A stretch of DNA of 61,051 bases from Fibrobacter succinogenes (GTDB taxonomy: Bacteria; Fibrobacterota; Fibrobacteria; Fibrobacterales; Fibrobacteraceae). A model generated the notes under the pieces. It saw only the letters and a list, made by a program, of their open reading frames with translations. It did no database searches and was not told where the DNA came from. A program made the position numbers and the translations under genes. This document shows positions 47,082 to 55,840 of the stretch, piece by piece; the stretch's first letter is position 1; every line of letters starts with the position of its first letter. The stretch is from positions 1 through 61,051 of the forward strand of contig CACVQR010000014.1 in assembly GCA_902756345.1 (NCBI GenBank), read 5' to 3'.

Positions 47082-47965
47082 TCCTGTTCATTGCGCTTAA
47101 TCGAAAGGAATTCGCGCACCGTGCGAAAACTAAAATATCCCGAAAGGGCTGTGACTAAGACAACCACCAGGAACAACCCCGTTCCAAGTCCAGCCAAATT
47201 TGCAGCTACAATCGGGAAAGCATCTGCCACCGAGTTCAACACGATAGCCAAAAGAATCACGGCAATGCCACTGCCGACCAACCCCTGGAAGGCTCCCTGC
47301 AACACAAACGGGAACTCGATAAAGAAGTGGCTGCCGCCAGCGTACTTCATGTTTTCGACAAGAAGCCTGCGAGACAAAAGCGAAAGCCTGACGGAGTTGC
47401 ATATAATAAGCGACAACGTAAACAGAAGCAAGACGCTAATGCAAATAGGCCAGAAGATCATACGGAACTTCCAGGCAGCAATCTTTTCGACCCATTCGAC
47501 CGGAGCCTGGATTTCTTCGAAGATTTCTTCGCGGGCAAGGGCGTTCTTGACCTCGACAAGGGTGGAGGGGTTCTTGTTCTCTTCGTCAAGAGTCACCCTG
47601 AAAAACGGCGGGATGGGGTTCCCTTCGACCAGGTCGAGCATTTCGCCCGAAAAATGCCTGCGAAAATCGGCCAAGGCAGAATCGGCGCTCACAAAGGTCA
47701 CGGAATCCACGAACTTGGTGTGTTCCAGGCGGTTCTGAATCACCTTCAGGGAATCTTCGCTGACCGATTCCGGCAAAAAGGCTTCAATGGCATACAGGTT
47801 CTTTTCCATCGAAAGAACGCGCATGACCGCCCCGAAAGCGGTAAACGAAGCAGCCAAAAGCAGCGAACACAGGAATATGGTGGCAAACGACGGTAAAATC
47901 ACCGTGCGGTGCTGCCGCATTCCGCGAAAAGATTCCGATATTAAATAGCCAAGTTGTCCGAGCAC
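47078..47965 (-). CDS. ftsX: Cell-division protein FtsX
   Basis: 295 residues, four membrane segments (about 22-45, 170-192, 225-248, 262-285) with a large periplasmic loop after the first, the FtsX layout. ESFRGMRQHRTVILPSFATI and MKYAGGSHFFIEFPFVLQGAFQGLVGSGI are family blocks. With FtsE it forms an ABC-type complex that passes conformational changes to periplasmic peptidoglycan hydrolase activators. The partner gene envC is next to it with a 4-bp overlap; ftsE is elsewhere. It is the first gene of the operon, divergent from ybbR. Confidence 0.92.
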   Translation of the reverse strand: MLGQLGYLISESFRGMRQHRTVILPSFATIFLCSLLLAASFTAFGAVMRVLSMEKNLYAIEAFLPESVSEDSLKVIQNRLEHTKFVDSVTFVSADSALADFRRHFSGEMLDLVEGNPIPPFFRVTLDEENKNPSTLVEVKNALAREEIFEEIQAPVEWVEKIAAWKFRMIFWPICISVLLLFTLSLIICNSVRLSLLSRRLLVENMKYAGGSHFFIEFPFVLQGAFQGLVGSGIAVILLAIVLNSVADAFPIVAANLAGLGTGLFLVVVLVTALSGYFSFRTVREFLSIKRNEQE

Positions 47966-48009
47966 GGAGTGAATTATAACTAAATTTTAGGCAGTCATTC
48001 GAGAGTTCT

Positions 48010-49017
48010 ATGGGAAACATCGTTCTAAAAATAACCGCACTGATATTTGGCATAGCCCTCTGGTTCCTGGTGATCTCGCAAAAGGATTTCCAGCTTTCGG
48101 TGAACGTGCCTTTGAACTTTGTGAAACTCCCCGAAACCATGGCAATTGCCTCGAAACCGCCGCATAGTTTGCATATTACGGTCGAAGGCAAGTCGTGGGA
48201 TTTGATCCGTTTGAACAACCTGGTAAGCGACCCCAAGCAGAATTCCATCGCCATGGTCGTAGACCTGCAGCAAGCCGAACTGGGCGCAAAGCGCATTCAC
48301 CTGGACAGCAAGAACTTTGTAGCCGCCGGCTTTCCCGACATCCGCTTTGTAGAACCCGAAAACCAGCTTCTGTTTGTCGACCTTGATATCGATACCCGCA
48401 TCACTAGAAACGTCCCTATCAAGTCTATCGCGACATTCACGGCGGCGCAGGGCTACCTGATTGCAGACGAGCCCACGATCACACCCGAAGAACTGCTGGT
48501 ATCTGGTGCCCGCAACGCGCTCACCCGCATTATCGATATTCCGACCGATTCGTCTTTCCACGATACGCTGCGCGCAAGCCAGGAATTCACGATTCCACTG
48601 GATTTCAGCATGCTCCCGGCATTCGTTTCGCCCAGCGATTCCTCGGTCAAGATTACGGTGAACATCCAGAAGATGGCCACCCGTACATACGACAGCATAC
48701 CCGTAAGCCTGATCGGATTTTTCGACAGGAGCATTTACTCTCTGGAACCCAAGACCCTTTCGGTCGAAATTACTGGCGGCGAAACCGTTCTTGATTCGAT
48801 TACCTCGCACAACATTGAACTGGCGATGGAATTCAACCGATTCGCCATCGAAGACGCCGACAGCCTTTCGCCGACCGTCAAGCTTTCGCTCCCGGCCCAA
48901 ATCAACCGCGAAATGTCTATCAAGGCAATCCAGTTGAAACCCGAAAAGGTAACGCTCCGCAAAAAAGAAACAAAGCCTGCCGCTCCCGCAGACTCGCTTG
49001 AAGAGGTTGCTCCATGA
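48010..49017 (+). CDS. YbbR-domain membrane protein (CdaR-like)
   Basis: 335 residues. One N-terminal membrane segment (KITALIFGIALWFLVIS), then YbbR-type beta repeats outside the cytoplasm (SVNVPLNFVKLPETMAI, TRNVPIKSIATF, PIKSI-like repeats, RTYDSIPVSLIGF). YbbR/CdaR proteins regulate the diadenylate cyclase CdaA in Firmicutes; cdaA is not seen here. The gene overlaps tsaD by 4 bp (ATGA), a coupling I do not know from other lineages. Divergent promoters lie in the 44-bp gap to ftsX. Confidence 0.85.
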   Translation: MGNIVLKITALIFGIALWFLVISQKDFQLSVNVPLNFVKLPETMAIASKPPHSLHITVEGKSWDLIRLNNLVSDPKQNSIAMVVDLQQAELGAKRIHLDSKNFVAAGFPDIRFVEPENQLLFVDLDIDTRITRNVPIKSIATFTAAQGYLIADEPTITPEELLVSGARNALTRIIDIPTDSSFHDTLRASQEFTIPLDFSMLPAFVSPSDSSVKITVNIQKMATRTYDSIPVSLIGFFDRSIYSLEPKTLSVEITGGETVLDSITSHNIELAMEFNRFAIEDADSLSPTVKLSLPAQINREMSIKAIQLKPEKVTLRKKETKPAAPADSLEEVAP

Positions 49018-50021
49018 TCTGGCTTGGAATTGAGTCCAGCTGTGACGAAACCGCCTGTGCCATACTGCAAGACGATCCTGTAAAAGTCCTTTCGAATCCG
49101 CTCTACAGTCAAATTGACGAACACGCCCTCTATGGCGGTGTCGTTCCCGAAATTGCCGCACGCGCACACCTACAAAAGATTTCCCCGATAGCAGAAGCCG
49201 CCGTCAAGGAAGCCGGCATCGAACTCAAGGATATTGACGCTATCGCCTACACCACGGGCCCGGGCCTTATGGGACCGCTCCTGGTAGGCGCAAGCTTTGC
49301 CAAGGGTCTCGCCCGCGACTTGCAGATTCCGGCTTATGGCATGAACCACCTGGAAGGCCACCTGGCCGCCGCCTGGCTCACGCACCCCGAAATCGAGCCG
49401 CCGTTCTTGACGCTTACCGTTTCGGGCGGCCACACGGAACTTGTGCTCGAAGAGCCTGGCTTTAAGTACACAAGCATCGGCCGCACCCGCGACGATGCCG
49501 CCGGCGAAGCCTTCGACAAGTGCGGAAAACTGCTCGGCCTCAAGTACCCCGCAGGCGCAACCATCAGCCGCCTCGGCAAAGATGGCAACCGCAAGTTTGT
49601 AGATTTTCCGCGCGCGCTCCATGTGCACGACAACTGCGAATTCTCTTTTAGCGGTTTAAAGACAGCCGTGCTCCGCTACACCGAAACACACGATCCGGAA
49701 TTCATCCAGAAGAACATCGGCGACATCTGTGCCTCCTTGGAAGACGCCATTGTCGATAGCCTCGTCACAAAGACGATCACCGCCCTCAAAAAGACCAAGA
49801 TGAAAACACTCGTGGTCGGTGGCGGCGTAAGCGCAAACGCCTGGCTCCGCACACGCTTGCAAGATTACTGCGACAAGCACGGAATCCTATTCTGCATTCC
49901 GGAACGCAGTCTGAGTACCGATAACGGCGCCATGATTGCGGCAGCCGCTATCCGCCGCAAACTGCAAGGCAAGTTGACCTCGGTCAACGAAGTCAAGCCC
50001 TGGATGCCACTCGCTATTTAA
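49014..50021 (+). CDS. tsaD: tRNA N6-threonylcarbamoyladenosine transferase
   Basis: 335 residues, Kae1/TsaD family. MIWLGIESSCDETACAIL is the family start; GGVVPEIAARAH, NHLEGHLAA (the HxxxH iron site), LTVSGGHTEL, DDAAGEAFDKCGKLL and VGGGVSANAWLR complete the ASKHA-fold motifs. With TsaB, TsaE and TsaC it makes t6A37 in ANN-decoding tRNAs, an essential modification. Overlaps ybbR by ATGA. A GAATTCGGA repeat begins at the last base of the stop codon. Confidence 0.97.
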   Translation: MIWLGIESSCDETACAILQDDPVKVLSNPLYSQIDEHALYGGVVPEIAARAHLQKISPIAEAAVKEAGIELKDIDAIAYTTGPGLMGPLLVGASFAKGLARDLQIPAYGMNHLEGHLAAAWLTHPEIEPPFLTLTVSGGHTELVLEEPGFKYTSIGRTRDDAAGEAFDKCGKLLGLKYPAGATISRLGKDGNRKFVDFPRALHVHDNCEFSFSGLKTAVLRYTETHDPEFIQKNIGDICASLEDAIVDSLVTKTITALKKTKMKTLVVGGGVSANAWLRTRLQDYCDKHGILFCIPERSLSTDNGAMIAAAAIRRKLQGKLTSVNEVKPWMPLAI

Positions 50022-50063
50022 TTCGGAGTTCGGAGTTCGGAATTCAGAGTTTAGAATTCGGAG
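50021..50063. repeat. GAATTCGGA-type repeat between tsaD and the patatin-barrel gene
   Basis: Words ATTCGGAGTTCGGAGTTCGG and GAATTCGGAG alternate; an adjoining small hairpin GGAGTTT/AAACTCC lies at 50060-50080. It fills most of the gap between the two convergent genes. Confidence 0.7.
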
Positions 50064-50084
50064 TTTGGATTTTAAACTCCGAGA

Positions 50085-52385
50085 TTAGAAACTGTAGTCA
50101 CCAACACGGACAAAGTAATTGTATCCGCTCAGGTGAGTCAAGTCACCGAAGGTGCCGTAATCAACAACGCGGCTTAGGCCCGCATACAGGGTAACCGACT
50201 TGTAGGCAAACCGTAGCGCCGGTTCAAGCACGAACTTGTCTGCGTCCAGATCCGCATACGGGCTATCTTCAAAGTCGTGGTAGTAAGCTCCAAAAATCCA
50301 TGCACCAAGATAGTCCCCATGTAGTCCGCCATTCAAGCGCACCATGGCATATTCATGCGAAGAAAACTCCGGATTGTACCATTCGGTGGACCAAGGTGTC
50401 GCCGCCGCATGCTGGCGGTAAGCTACATCCAGCGGGGGTTTGTCAAAGGATTTCGGCGAGACATAGCCATGACCTTCGTCATGGTAACGTTCGATTGCAC
50501 CCGCTGCCGCAGCCGTCAAAGTCACAAAGCGCACTGGCGAAATCGTGTAGCGCGCATCGGCCAAAAGCTTCCAGTAAATGGGCACCACATCGATAATGCC
50601 GTCGTCATAGCCAATCGATTCAAAGCCGCCCCAGACATTCAAGGCATAGCCGTTATTTGCAAACCAGTTGTCGTCTTCGCCATTCAAGTAGCGGTAATGC
50701 AACATCGGTGAAACCGGATACGCCTTCATTTCGCGGTTGCCATAGTAGGCCGAATCCAAATCATAATACCTGGAACCGAACCTGAATTCTGCAGAAACAC
50801 GCTGGCGGCTATCGACCGTATACAAAAGGTCCATCATCAAGTCGCTACGTTCTTCCGACAAAATGCGTAGCCAGCGATGAGTGTTGCCGTTAAAACCCTT
50901 CAGCGGCACAAGTTTCAAGTAATCGTAACCGAACTGCAAATTCCAATGGCGGTTCCACAATTTCGAAATATTCAAACGCGGGCGGAACCCGTAAGAATGT
51001 TCACCCCAGAACCCGGCCATCACCAATTCAATTTCGACATGATCCACATAATGAACAGACGCCTCTCCGTACAGATTCGGACCAAACGCATTCGAACCGA
51101 ATCCGCCCACGGCAAAATCGACAACCGGCTTCACCGAAGATTCCACCGTAACATGCCCGCTCGGGCGCATGTTCAAATCCAAGGAATCGTACGCCGGATT
51201 CTGCAACAGGTTCAGCGCAAAATTTTCGGGCGCCACCATTCCCGTATCCGACTCGAGCCAGTACGACTTTACCGCATTCTGCACTTCAGACGAAAGGCTG
51301 TCATACGAGGGTTCAAATTTGAACCAAGGCATCGCTCCTTTTTGGTCCGCAGAATAGGCGTGACGACGTCCATTAAGCACCTTGAAGCTGCCAAGCTGTT
51401 TCTCGAACGAAGTGAATCCGGACTGGATCCACGCCGCGCGAGCGGTATCGAGAATCGTATGCGCGCGCACAATGATTCCCGGTTGGCTTGCCAAAATCTC
51501 AGAGGCGTGCCGCTTGATCAAGCGGGTTCGTTCATCGCCCACAATCGGGGCGCGCAGCGGGTCTGCGACAACAATAATCGAAAGTTCCTGCGCATTGTCT
51601 TCAATCGGCATCGCGTAATACGGGCAAAGTTCACCCGATACATTCTCCGAGGAATCTTTCGGACTTTTCCACAGCGGAAGCGAGGCAATTACCTCTTGCG
51701 TCGAATTTCCGACAACGACAGCCTTGCCCGATTCGCAAGACTGTACTGCAAACGGAATCTGAATCTTGGAACGCTGGCGGTAAAGACTTTCTTGAAAACG
51801 GAGCTTTGCAAGAGAGCGCACCACCTGCATTGAATCCGGCGTGAGCGATTTAGAATCGCTATGCACCGAGAACGCCGAATCCATGGTCAGCGCAAAACGC
51901 TTGCGCATCGAAGGAATTCCCGAAACCGAAATCGGAAGCTCGTAAGAATCCACCTCGCGATACCCCGCCTTGTTTGCGGGGGCCGCAAGGTCATGGCCCA
52001 CGAAAGGCGCAATTGCCGAGTCCAGCATAATCTTCTGGATATCATCGAGCGGAACGCCGCGAGTCCATAGAGCCGCCATCCAAGCGCCCCAAGAAGTCGC
52101 GACCACGGAATCTACCGGAATGCCGTATTCTTCAATCGCATAGAAAACGCCCAGCTGGAACCATGGCGACCGTTCGCCACCGCCCAGATACAGGACCGTT
52201 TTGAGCGAAGAATCCGGCTTTGCCGCAACCGCTCTTGCAACCGTATCTGCCGCCGCAATCGAATCTACCGAGGCTTTCAGCAAATCAAGCGACGGTACAT
52301 TCCCAGCAGAGCCTTTCTCGGCAGAGAAAGCCCCTGTCACGCATAGCGCAATTATCGCTATAAATTTGCCTAACCCATTCCGCAC
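50085..52385 (-). CDS. Patatin-like protein with C-terminal outer-membrane barrel
   Basis: 766 residues. Signal peptide (to about 21), then a patatin-like domain: YLGGGERSPWFQLGVFYAIEE (68-88) and VATSWGAWMAA with candidate nucleophile Ser98 (first Gly of GxSxG replaced by Ala96). The DG dyad motif is not clear (SGELCPYYAMPIED lies where it might be). The last 350 residues look like a beta barrel (VVDFAVGGFGSNAFG, FRPRLNISKLWNRHWNLQFGYDY) ending VRVGDYSF. The layout recalls type Vd patatin autotransporters such as PlpD, but no POTRA domain is evident. It ends an operon with two PilT-like genes and an ABC transporter, 3 bp after the second PilT-like gene. Confidence 0.72.
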   Translation of the reverse strand: MRNGLGKFIAIIALCVTGAFSAEKGSAGNVPSLDLLKASVDSIAAADTVARAVAAKPDSSLKTVLYLGGGERSPWFQLGVFYAIEEYGIPVDSVVATSWGAWMAALWTRGVPLDDIQKIMLDSAIAPFVGHDLAAPANKAGYREVDSYELPISVSGIPSMRKRFALTMDSAFSVHSDSKSLTPDSMQVVRSLAKLRFQESLYRQRSKIQIPFAVQSCESGKAVVVGNSTQEVIASLPLWKSPKDSSENVSGELCPYYAMPIEDNAQELSIIVVADPLRAPIVGDERTRLIKRHASEILASQPGIIVRAHTILDTARAAWIQSGFTSFEKQLGSFKVLNGRRHAYSADQKGAMPWFKFEPSYDSLSSEVQNAVKSYWLESDTGMVAPENFALNLLQNPAYDSLDLNMRPSGHVTVESSVKPVVDFAVGGFGSNAFGPNLYGEASVHYVDHVEIELVMAGFWGEHSYGFRPRLNISKLWNRHWNLQFGYDYLKLVPLKGFNGNTHRWLRILSEERSDLMMDLLYTVDSRQRVSAEFRFGSRYYDLDSAYYGNREMKAYPVSPMLHYRYLNGEDDNWFANNGYALNVWGGFESIGYDDGIIDVVPIYWKLLADARYTISPVRFVTLTAAAAGAIERYHDEGHGYVSPKSFDKPPLDVAYRQHAAATPWSTEWYNPEFSSHEYAMVRLNGGLHGDYLGAWIFGAYYHDFEDSPYADLDADKFVLEPALRFAYKSVTLYAGLSRVVDYGTFGDLTHLSGYNYFVRVGDYSF

Positions 52386-52388
52386 AAA

Positions 52389-53387
52389 TTACCCTAAGCG
52401 AGCCGGATTTGAAACAACGCGAACGGCGTCGTCCGGAGAAACATAGCCAGCCTTCACAAGTTCTGCAAGGCAATCGTCCATAAGAATCATGCCTTCGGAT
52501 GCCGAGGCCGCAATAATCGAGGGCAGCGCATAGTATTCGCCGCTACGAATCTTGGATGCCACGTTCTGCGTGCCGTAAAGGATTTCCCAAGCAGGCACAA
52601 CGCCCTGGGCACCCGGCAGCAAGCGCTGCACCACCACCGCCTTCAAAACAGAGGCAAGCATGTTGCAGGCCATATCACGGTTCTCGAGCGATTCCGACGA
52701 AAGCAGCGCATCCAGCGCGCCCACGGCGTTACCCGCCGTCACGGTAAGCACCACGAGGGCGCCCGCTTCGGCAGCGCGCAAAACCGGAATCAAGGACAGG
52801 CCTTCGAAATTGCCAAGCCAAATCAGGTCGATTCCGCTGCGAAGCGCCTGTTCCAGCTTTTCAGGAATCGTACCCGTCGAATTTTCAAGAACCAGGCTGT
52901 CGCCTTGTTTCACAGGCATTTCGGCTTCTTGGTCCAACAGGCTCACGCGCAAAATACCCGACTGGCAAAGTGCAGACACGTAAGCCGTACCCGTCGTCGT
53001 TTTTCCGCTGCAAGCAGGGCCACTGAACACGACCAAGCCCGAACGCATGCCGAGCAAGTTCATCATAGATTCCGGCACGCCAAGCGCCGTAAAGTCCGGG
53101 CATTCATCGAGCACCGGGCGGAAAATTGCGGAGCTACCCAAAGCAGTACGGTTGTAGCGCACCCGCCACTTGGAACCACACCAAGGGCCACCCATGACCG
53201 TACCCGATTCGCCTTCCATGGAATTCAAGAAGTTACGAAGCGAGCCCGTTTCGACAGCAGGGGCATCGGGAATGGCACAAACCTTCCCCGCCAAGCGCAC
53301 TGCAGAGGCTGCACCCTCGGTAATCACCAGTTCGGAGGCGCCCACATTCAGCGTATATTCCAGCAAAGATTCAATTTCTGTAGCCAT
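52389..53387 (-). CDS. Degenerate PilT-like ATPase (short form)
   Basis: 332 residues with the PilT layout. Walker A is intact (GPACSGKTT, 123-131), but the Walker B/catalytic segment reads IDLIWLGNFEGLSLI (Asn193 where PilT has the catalytic Glu of GEMRD), and the His-box TGHLVFGTLHT has become AGALVVLTVTAGN. PilT hexamers power type IV pilus retraction; this copy is unlikely to hydrolyse ATP normally. It is 9 bp after a second PilT-like gene that is degenerate at other positions, so the pair may form a hetero-oligomer or have a regulatory role. The genes beside it are an ABC transporter and a patatin-barrel gene, not pilus genes. Confidence 0.75.
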   Translation of the reverse strand: MATEIESLLEYTLNVGASELVITEGAASAVRLAGKVCAIPDAPAVETGSLRNFLNSMEGESGTVMGGPWCGSKWRVRYNRTALGSSAIFRPVLDECPDFTALGVPESMMNLLGMRSGLVVFSGPACSGKTTTGTAYVSALCQSGILRVSLLDQEAEMPVKQGDSLVLENSTGTIPEKLEQALRSGIDLIWLGNFEGLSLIPVLRAAEAGALVVLTVTAGNAVGALDALLSSESLENRDMACNMLASVLKAVVVQRLLPGAQGVVPAWEILYGTQNVASKIRSGEYYALPSIIAASASEGMILMDDCLAELVKAGYVSPDDAVRVVSNPARLG

Positions 53388-53396
53388 AATATCCTC

Positions 53397-55034
53397 TTAG
53401 TTCTGAGCCCTGTAAGTGGCGAAACGGCGACTATCGCAGGCGCGTTTCCACGCCTCGGCACCTTCAATGTAGCCCGATTCCACGCACTTCTGCAAGGAAT
53501 CGTCAAGCGAAATGCCCTGATCTTTCTGGCTGCTGATCGAAGCGGACAGCTGCGAGATTTCTCCGCGGCGAAGCATGTTCGCCATCGTTGAATTCATCTT
53601 GGCGGCTTCGACAGCAAGCACCTGGCCCTGATTCTGCACAATCGGAATCAAGTGCTGCACAATGATTCCCTTGAGCTGTTCGGCCAAGGAATTCGCAAAG
53701 GCCGTGCGTTTTTCGGCAGACACCGACGAAAGCAAGCGAGAAAGCAGAGCGTGAATGTTGTTGCCCGTCGTCACCGCGAACACCAGGGCGCCCGCGTTCG
53801 AAGCACGCAACAGCATCGAAAGTTCATCCAGAGTTTCGAGGTAGTCGAACAGAATCACGTCGGCGCCACTCTGCATGGCAAATTCCACGCCTTCGATACC
53901 CGAGCGCACATGCAAACCGACTTCGCGCTGGGCGATCGCGCCGCGCGGATTCTGGAGCACACGTTCTATCGGTTTTTCGATCGTCTGAATGTAAACATCG
54001 CGGTTAGCGGCAATGGTTTCGGCAAAGGTCGAAATCGTCGTGGAGCGACCGCTTGCGGCAGGCCCTGCCACAAGCACAAGGCCGCTATTGAGTTCCACAA
54101 ACTGATTGCAGAACGCAGGCAAATACAGGTTTTCGAGCGTGGTCGATTCCTGCGGAATCACGCGAATCGAAACGCTCGGATTCGTGCCATTCCACGTGAC
54201 CGTCATACGGGCACGGCCAACACCGGCAAGACCGATTGTCTTGCTAAAGTTCTTGCCGACTACAATCTTATAGCCGTCCGAAAAGCCCTTGGACGCCTCG
54301 TCCAGGCGTTCGTTAATGCGCGACAAATCCAAGGCGTCGTCCGAGGCCACAAAGAGTGCGCCCGACTGGCGCATGACCACCGGGCGGTCTGCATACAGGT
54401 AGATATCCGTCGCACCGAACTTGCGGGCAAACGCGATAATCTGCGACAGGTTCGTCATCGGGCGAATCTTTTCAGGAGCCTCGACCGGAGTCCCTTCGCC
54501 TGTCAAGATGGCAAAGCGGCTCGGCAATTTTTCGGAATCTTCGCCCGAAGTTTCTTCTTCGGCCTCGGTCTGCACTTGCACCGTGCTGATGCTAGTCGAT
54601 TCCAAGCCCGCGACCGCTTCGACTTCCACGTTGGAGGTCGAGACTTCGCCATACAGGCTACTGTTGCCTTCGATCTGCAGGCCTTCGGACTGCGCTGACT
54701 GCGGTGCAGCAGGCGCAACAGACGGTGACGATGCCGGAGGCGCTTCAAAGCGCGCGGTCGACTGTTTTTGCGGAGCAGCAGGCGCGGCATTAGCGGGCGC
54801 CGCACTTGCAGGTGCTGCAGCCGGAGCAGTACCGCCTCCGGCGGCGGCCTTGGCCTCTAAATTCTTGACAAAGGCGAGCACCTTGATGTACATCGGAGGC
54901 GGGAGGATTCCTGCATCCACGAGCACCTGGCCAATGTCTTTCTTGTCGGTAATTTCACCCCAGTGGGCTTTAACCTGAGCTTCAGTAACGACCTTGTTAT
55001 GCACAAGGACTTTTGCCATGTACTGGTTTCTCAT
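53397..55034 (-). CDS. Degenerate PilT-like ATPase with N-terminal GspE-like region and Ala/Pro linker
   Basis: 545 residues. Residues 1-60 (AKVLVHNKVVTEAQVKAHWG, IGQVLVDAGIL) resemble the N-terminal domain of PilB/GspE-type ATPases. Then comes a low-complexity Ala/Pro/Ser linker (about 62-190), and a PilT core from 190. In the core Walker A is GPAASGRST with Arg330 for the essential Lys, and Walker B reads ADVILFDYLETLDEL with Tyr398 for the catalytic Glu; TIEKPIERVLQNPRGAIAQREVG matches PilT's EDPIE/QREVG block well, so the family is sure. An ATP-binding defect is expected. It overlaps the ABC permease gene by ATGA. Confidence 0.75.
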   Translation of the reverse strand: MRNQYMAKVLVHNKVVTEAQVKAHWGEITDKKDIGQVLVDAGILPPPMYIKVLAFVKNLEAKAAAGGGTAPAAAPASAAPANAAPAAPQKQSTARFEAPPASSPSVAPAAPQSAQSEGLQIEGNSSLYGEVSTSNVEVEAVAGLESTSISTVQVQTEAEEETSGEDSEKLPSRFAILTGEGTPVEAPEKIRPMTNLSQIIAFARKFGATDIYLYADRPVVMRQSGALFVASDDALDLSRINERLDEASKGFSDGYKIVVGKNFSKTIGLAGVGRARMTVTWNGTNPSVSIRVIPQESTTLENLYLPAFCNQFVELNSGLVLVAGPAASGRSTTISTFAETIAANRDVYIQTIEKPIERVLQNPRGAIAQREVGLHVRSGIEGVEFAMQSGADVILFDYLETLDELSMLLRASNAGALVFAVTTGNNIHALLSRLLSSVSAEKRTAFANSLAEQLKGIIVQHLIPIVQNQGQVLAVEAAKMNSTMANMLRRGEISQLSASISSQKDQGISLDDSLQKCVESGYIEGAEAWKRACDSRRFATYRAQN

Positions 55035-55840
55035 AGGAAGTCCCTCCGGCTAAACCACCAGCTTGCAATCGCAAGGAATACGCCGATGTAGCCTAGCGCA
55101 TAAATGCTATTCCAGAATACGTACATATCGGGGAGAGCCACGCCGTGCACCACGTAAGTCGTCACGTTGTAGCGGTAAAGCCCCGGGAAGATTGCGTGAA
55201 TGACTTCGGCGGCCTTCTGGAACAGCATGCTCGATGTTCCGTTCAGTTCGCCCATACGGGTCGCAAAGCGCACCTGTTCCAAAAGCTGGTCACTCAAGTG
55301 GCCCGCAAAGTAAACACCCAACGTAAACAGCGCACTGAGCACCGTGCTGCTGAAGCTGCTGAACAAAAGCGCCACTGCAATCACCACCGCCATTTCGCAG
55401 AAAATCAGGTAGATAGCCGTAAGCAGGCTAAGTGTGGGAGCAGAACCCGTGAGGAACAGCATTACGTAGTAAATGGCCGTCAAAAGCATCAGGTGAACCG
55501 CCACTACCGCAAGCAAGCCAAAGTACTTGCCCACAATGAACGAGGCGCGGCTAATGGGCTTCGAGAGCAGCGTAAGCACCGTACGGCGCTGGATTTCCTT
55601 CTGCACCAAGCTGATGCCCACGAAAATGGAAATCAACAGGCCCGAAAGGCTCATCACCGAAAGCGTCGTCGACTTGATCACGTAGGCGCGATCAAACACC
55701 GACCATTCGCCAAGCACAATGCTGAACAAGGTGAGCGCAATCGCCAAAAAGCCGATGTTATAGAGAATCTTGTCGCGAATGGATTCGCGGAACGTATTGA
55801 GGGCAATGATGCCGATATGCTTAAGCGTCTGCACGGGCAA
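55031..55840 (-). CDS. ABC transporter permease, ABC-2 type
   Basis: 269 residues, six predicted membrane segments in the ABC-2/NosY layout: FRESIRDKILYNIGFLAIAL, then LLISIFVGISLVQKEIQRRTVLTLLSKPISRASFIVGKYFG, which is the conserved cytoplasmic coupling segment of NosY/GldF-like permeases. It pairs with the ATPase gene whose end it overlaps by 20 bp. Substrates of such transporters range from lipids to antibiotics and folded proteins, and gliding-associated GldF is of this type. It overlaps the PilT-like gene downstream by 4 bp, so all are made together. Confidence 0.88.
   Translation of the reverse strand: MPVQTLKHIGIIALNTFRESIRDKILYNIGFLAIALTLFSIVLGEWSVFDRAYVIKSTTLSVMSLSGLLISIFVGISLVQKEIQRRTVLTLLSKPISRASFIVGKYFGLLAVVAVHLMLLTAIYYVMLFLTGSAPTLSLLTAIYLIFCEMAVVIAVALLFSSFSSTVLSALFTLGVYFAGHLSDQLLEQVRFATRMGELNGTSSMLFQKAAEVIHAIFPGLYRYNVTTYVVHGVALPDMYVFWNSIYALGYIGVFLAIASWWFSRRDFL

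Noticed and set aside
45867-47738. 623-codon open frame opposite the envC-like and ftsX genes
   Set aside because: Leu/Phe/Arg-rich antisense shadow; the sense genes have signal peptide, coiled-coil and membrane features and overlap each other as an operon.
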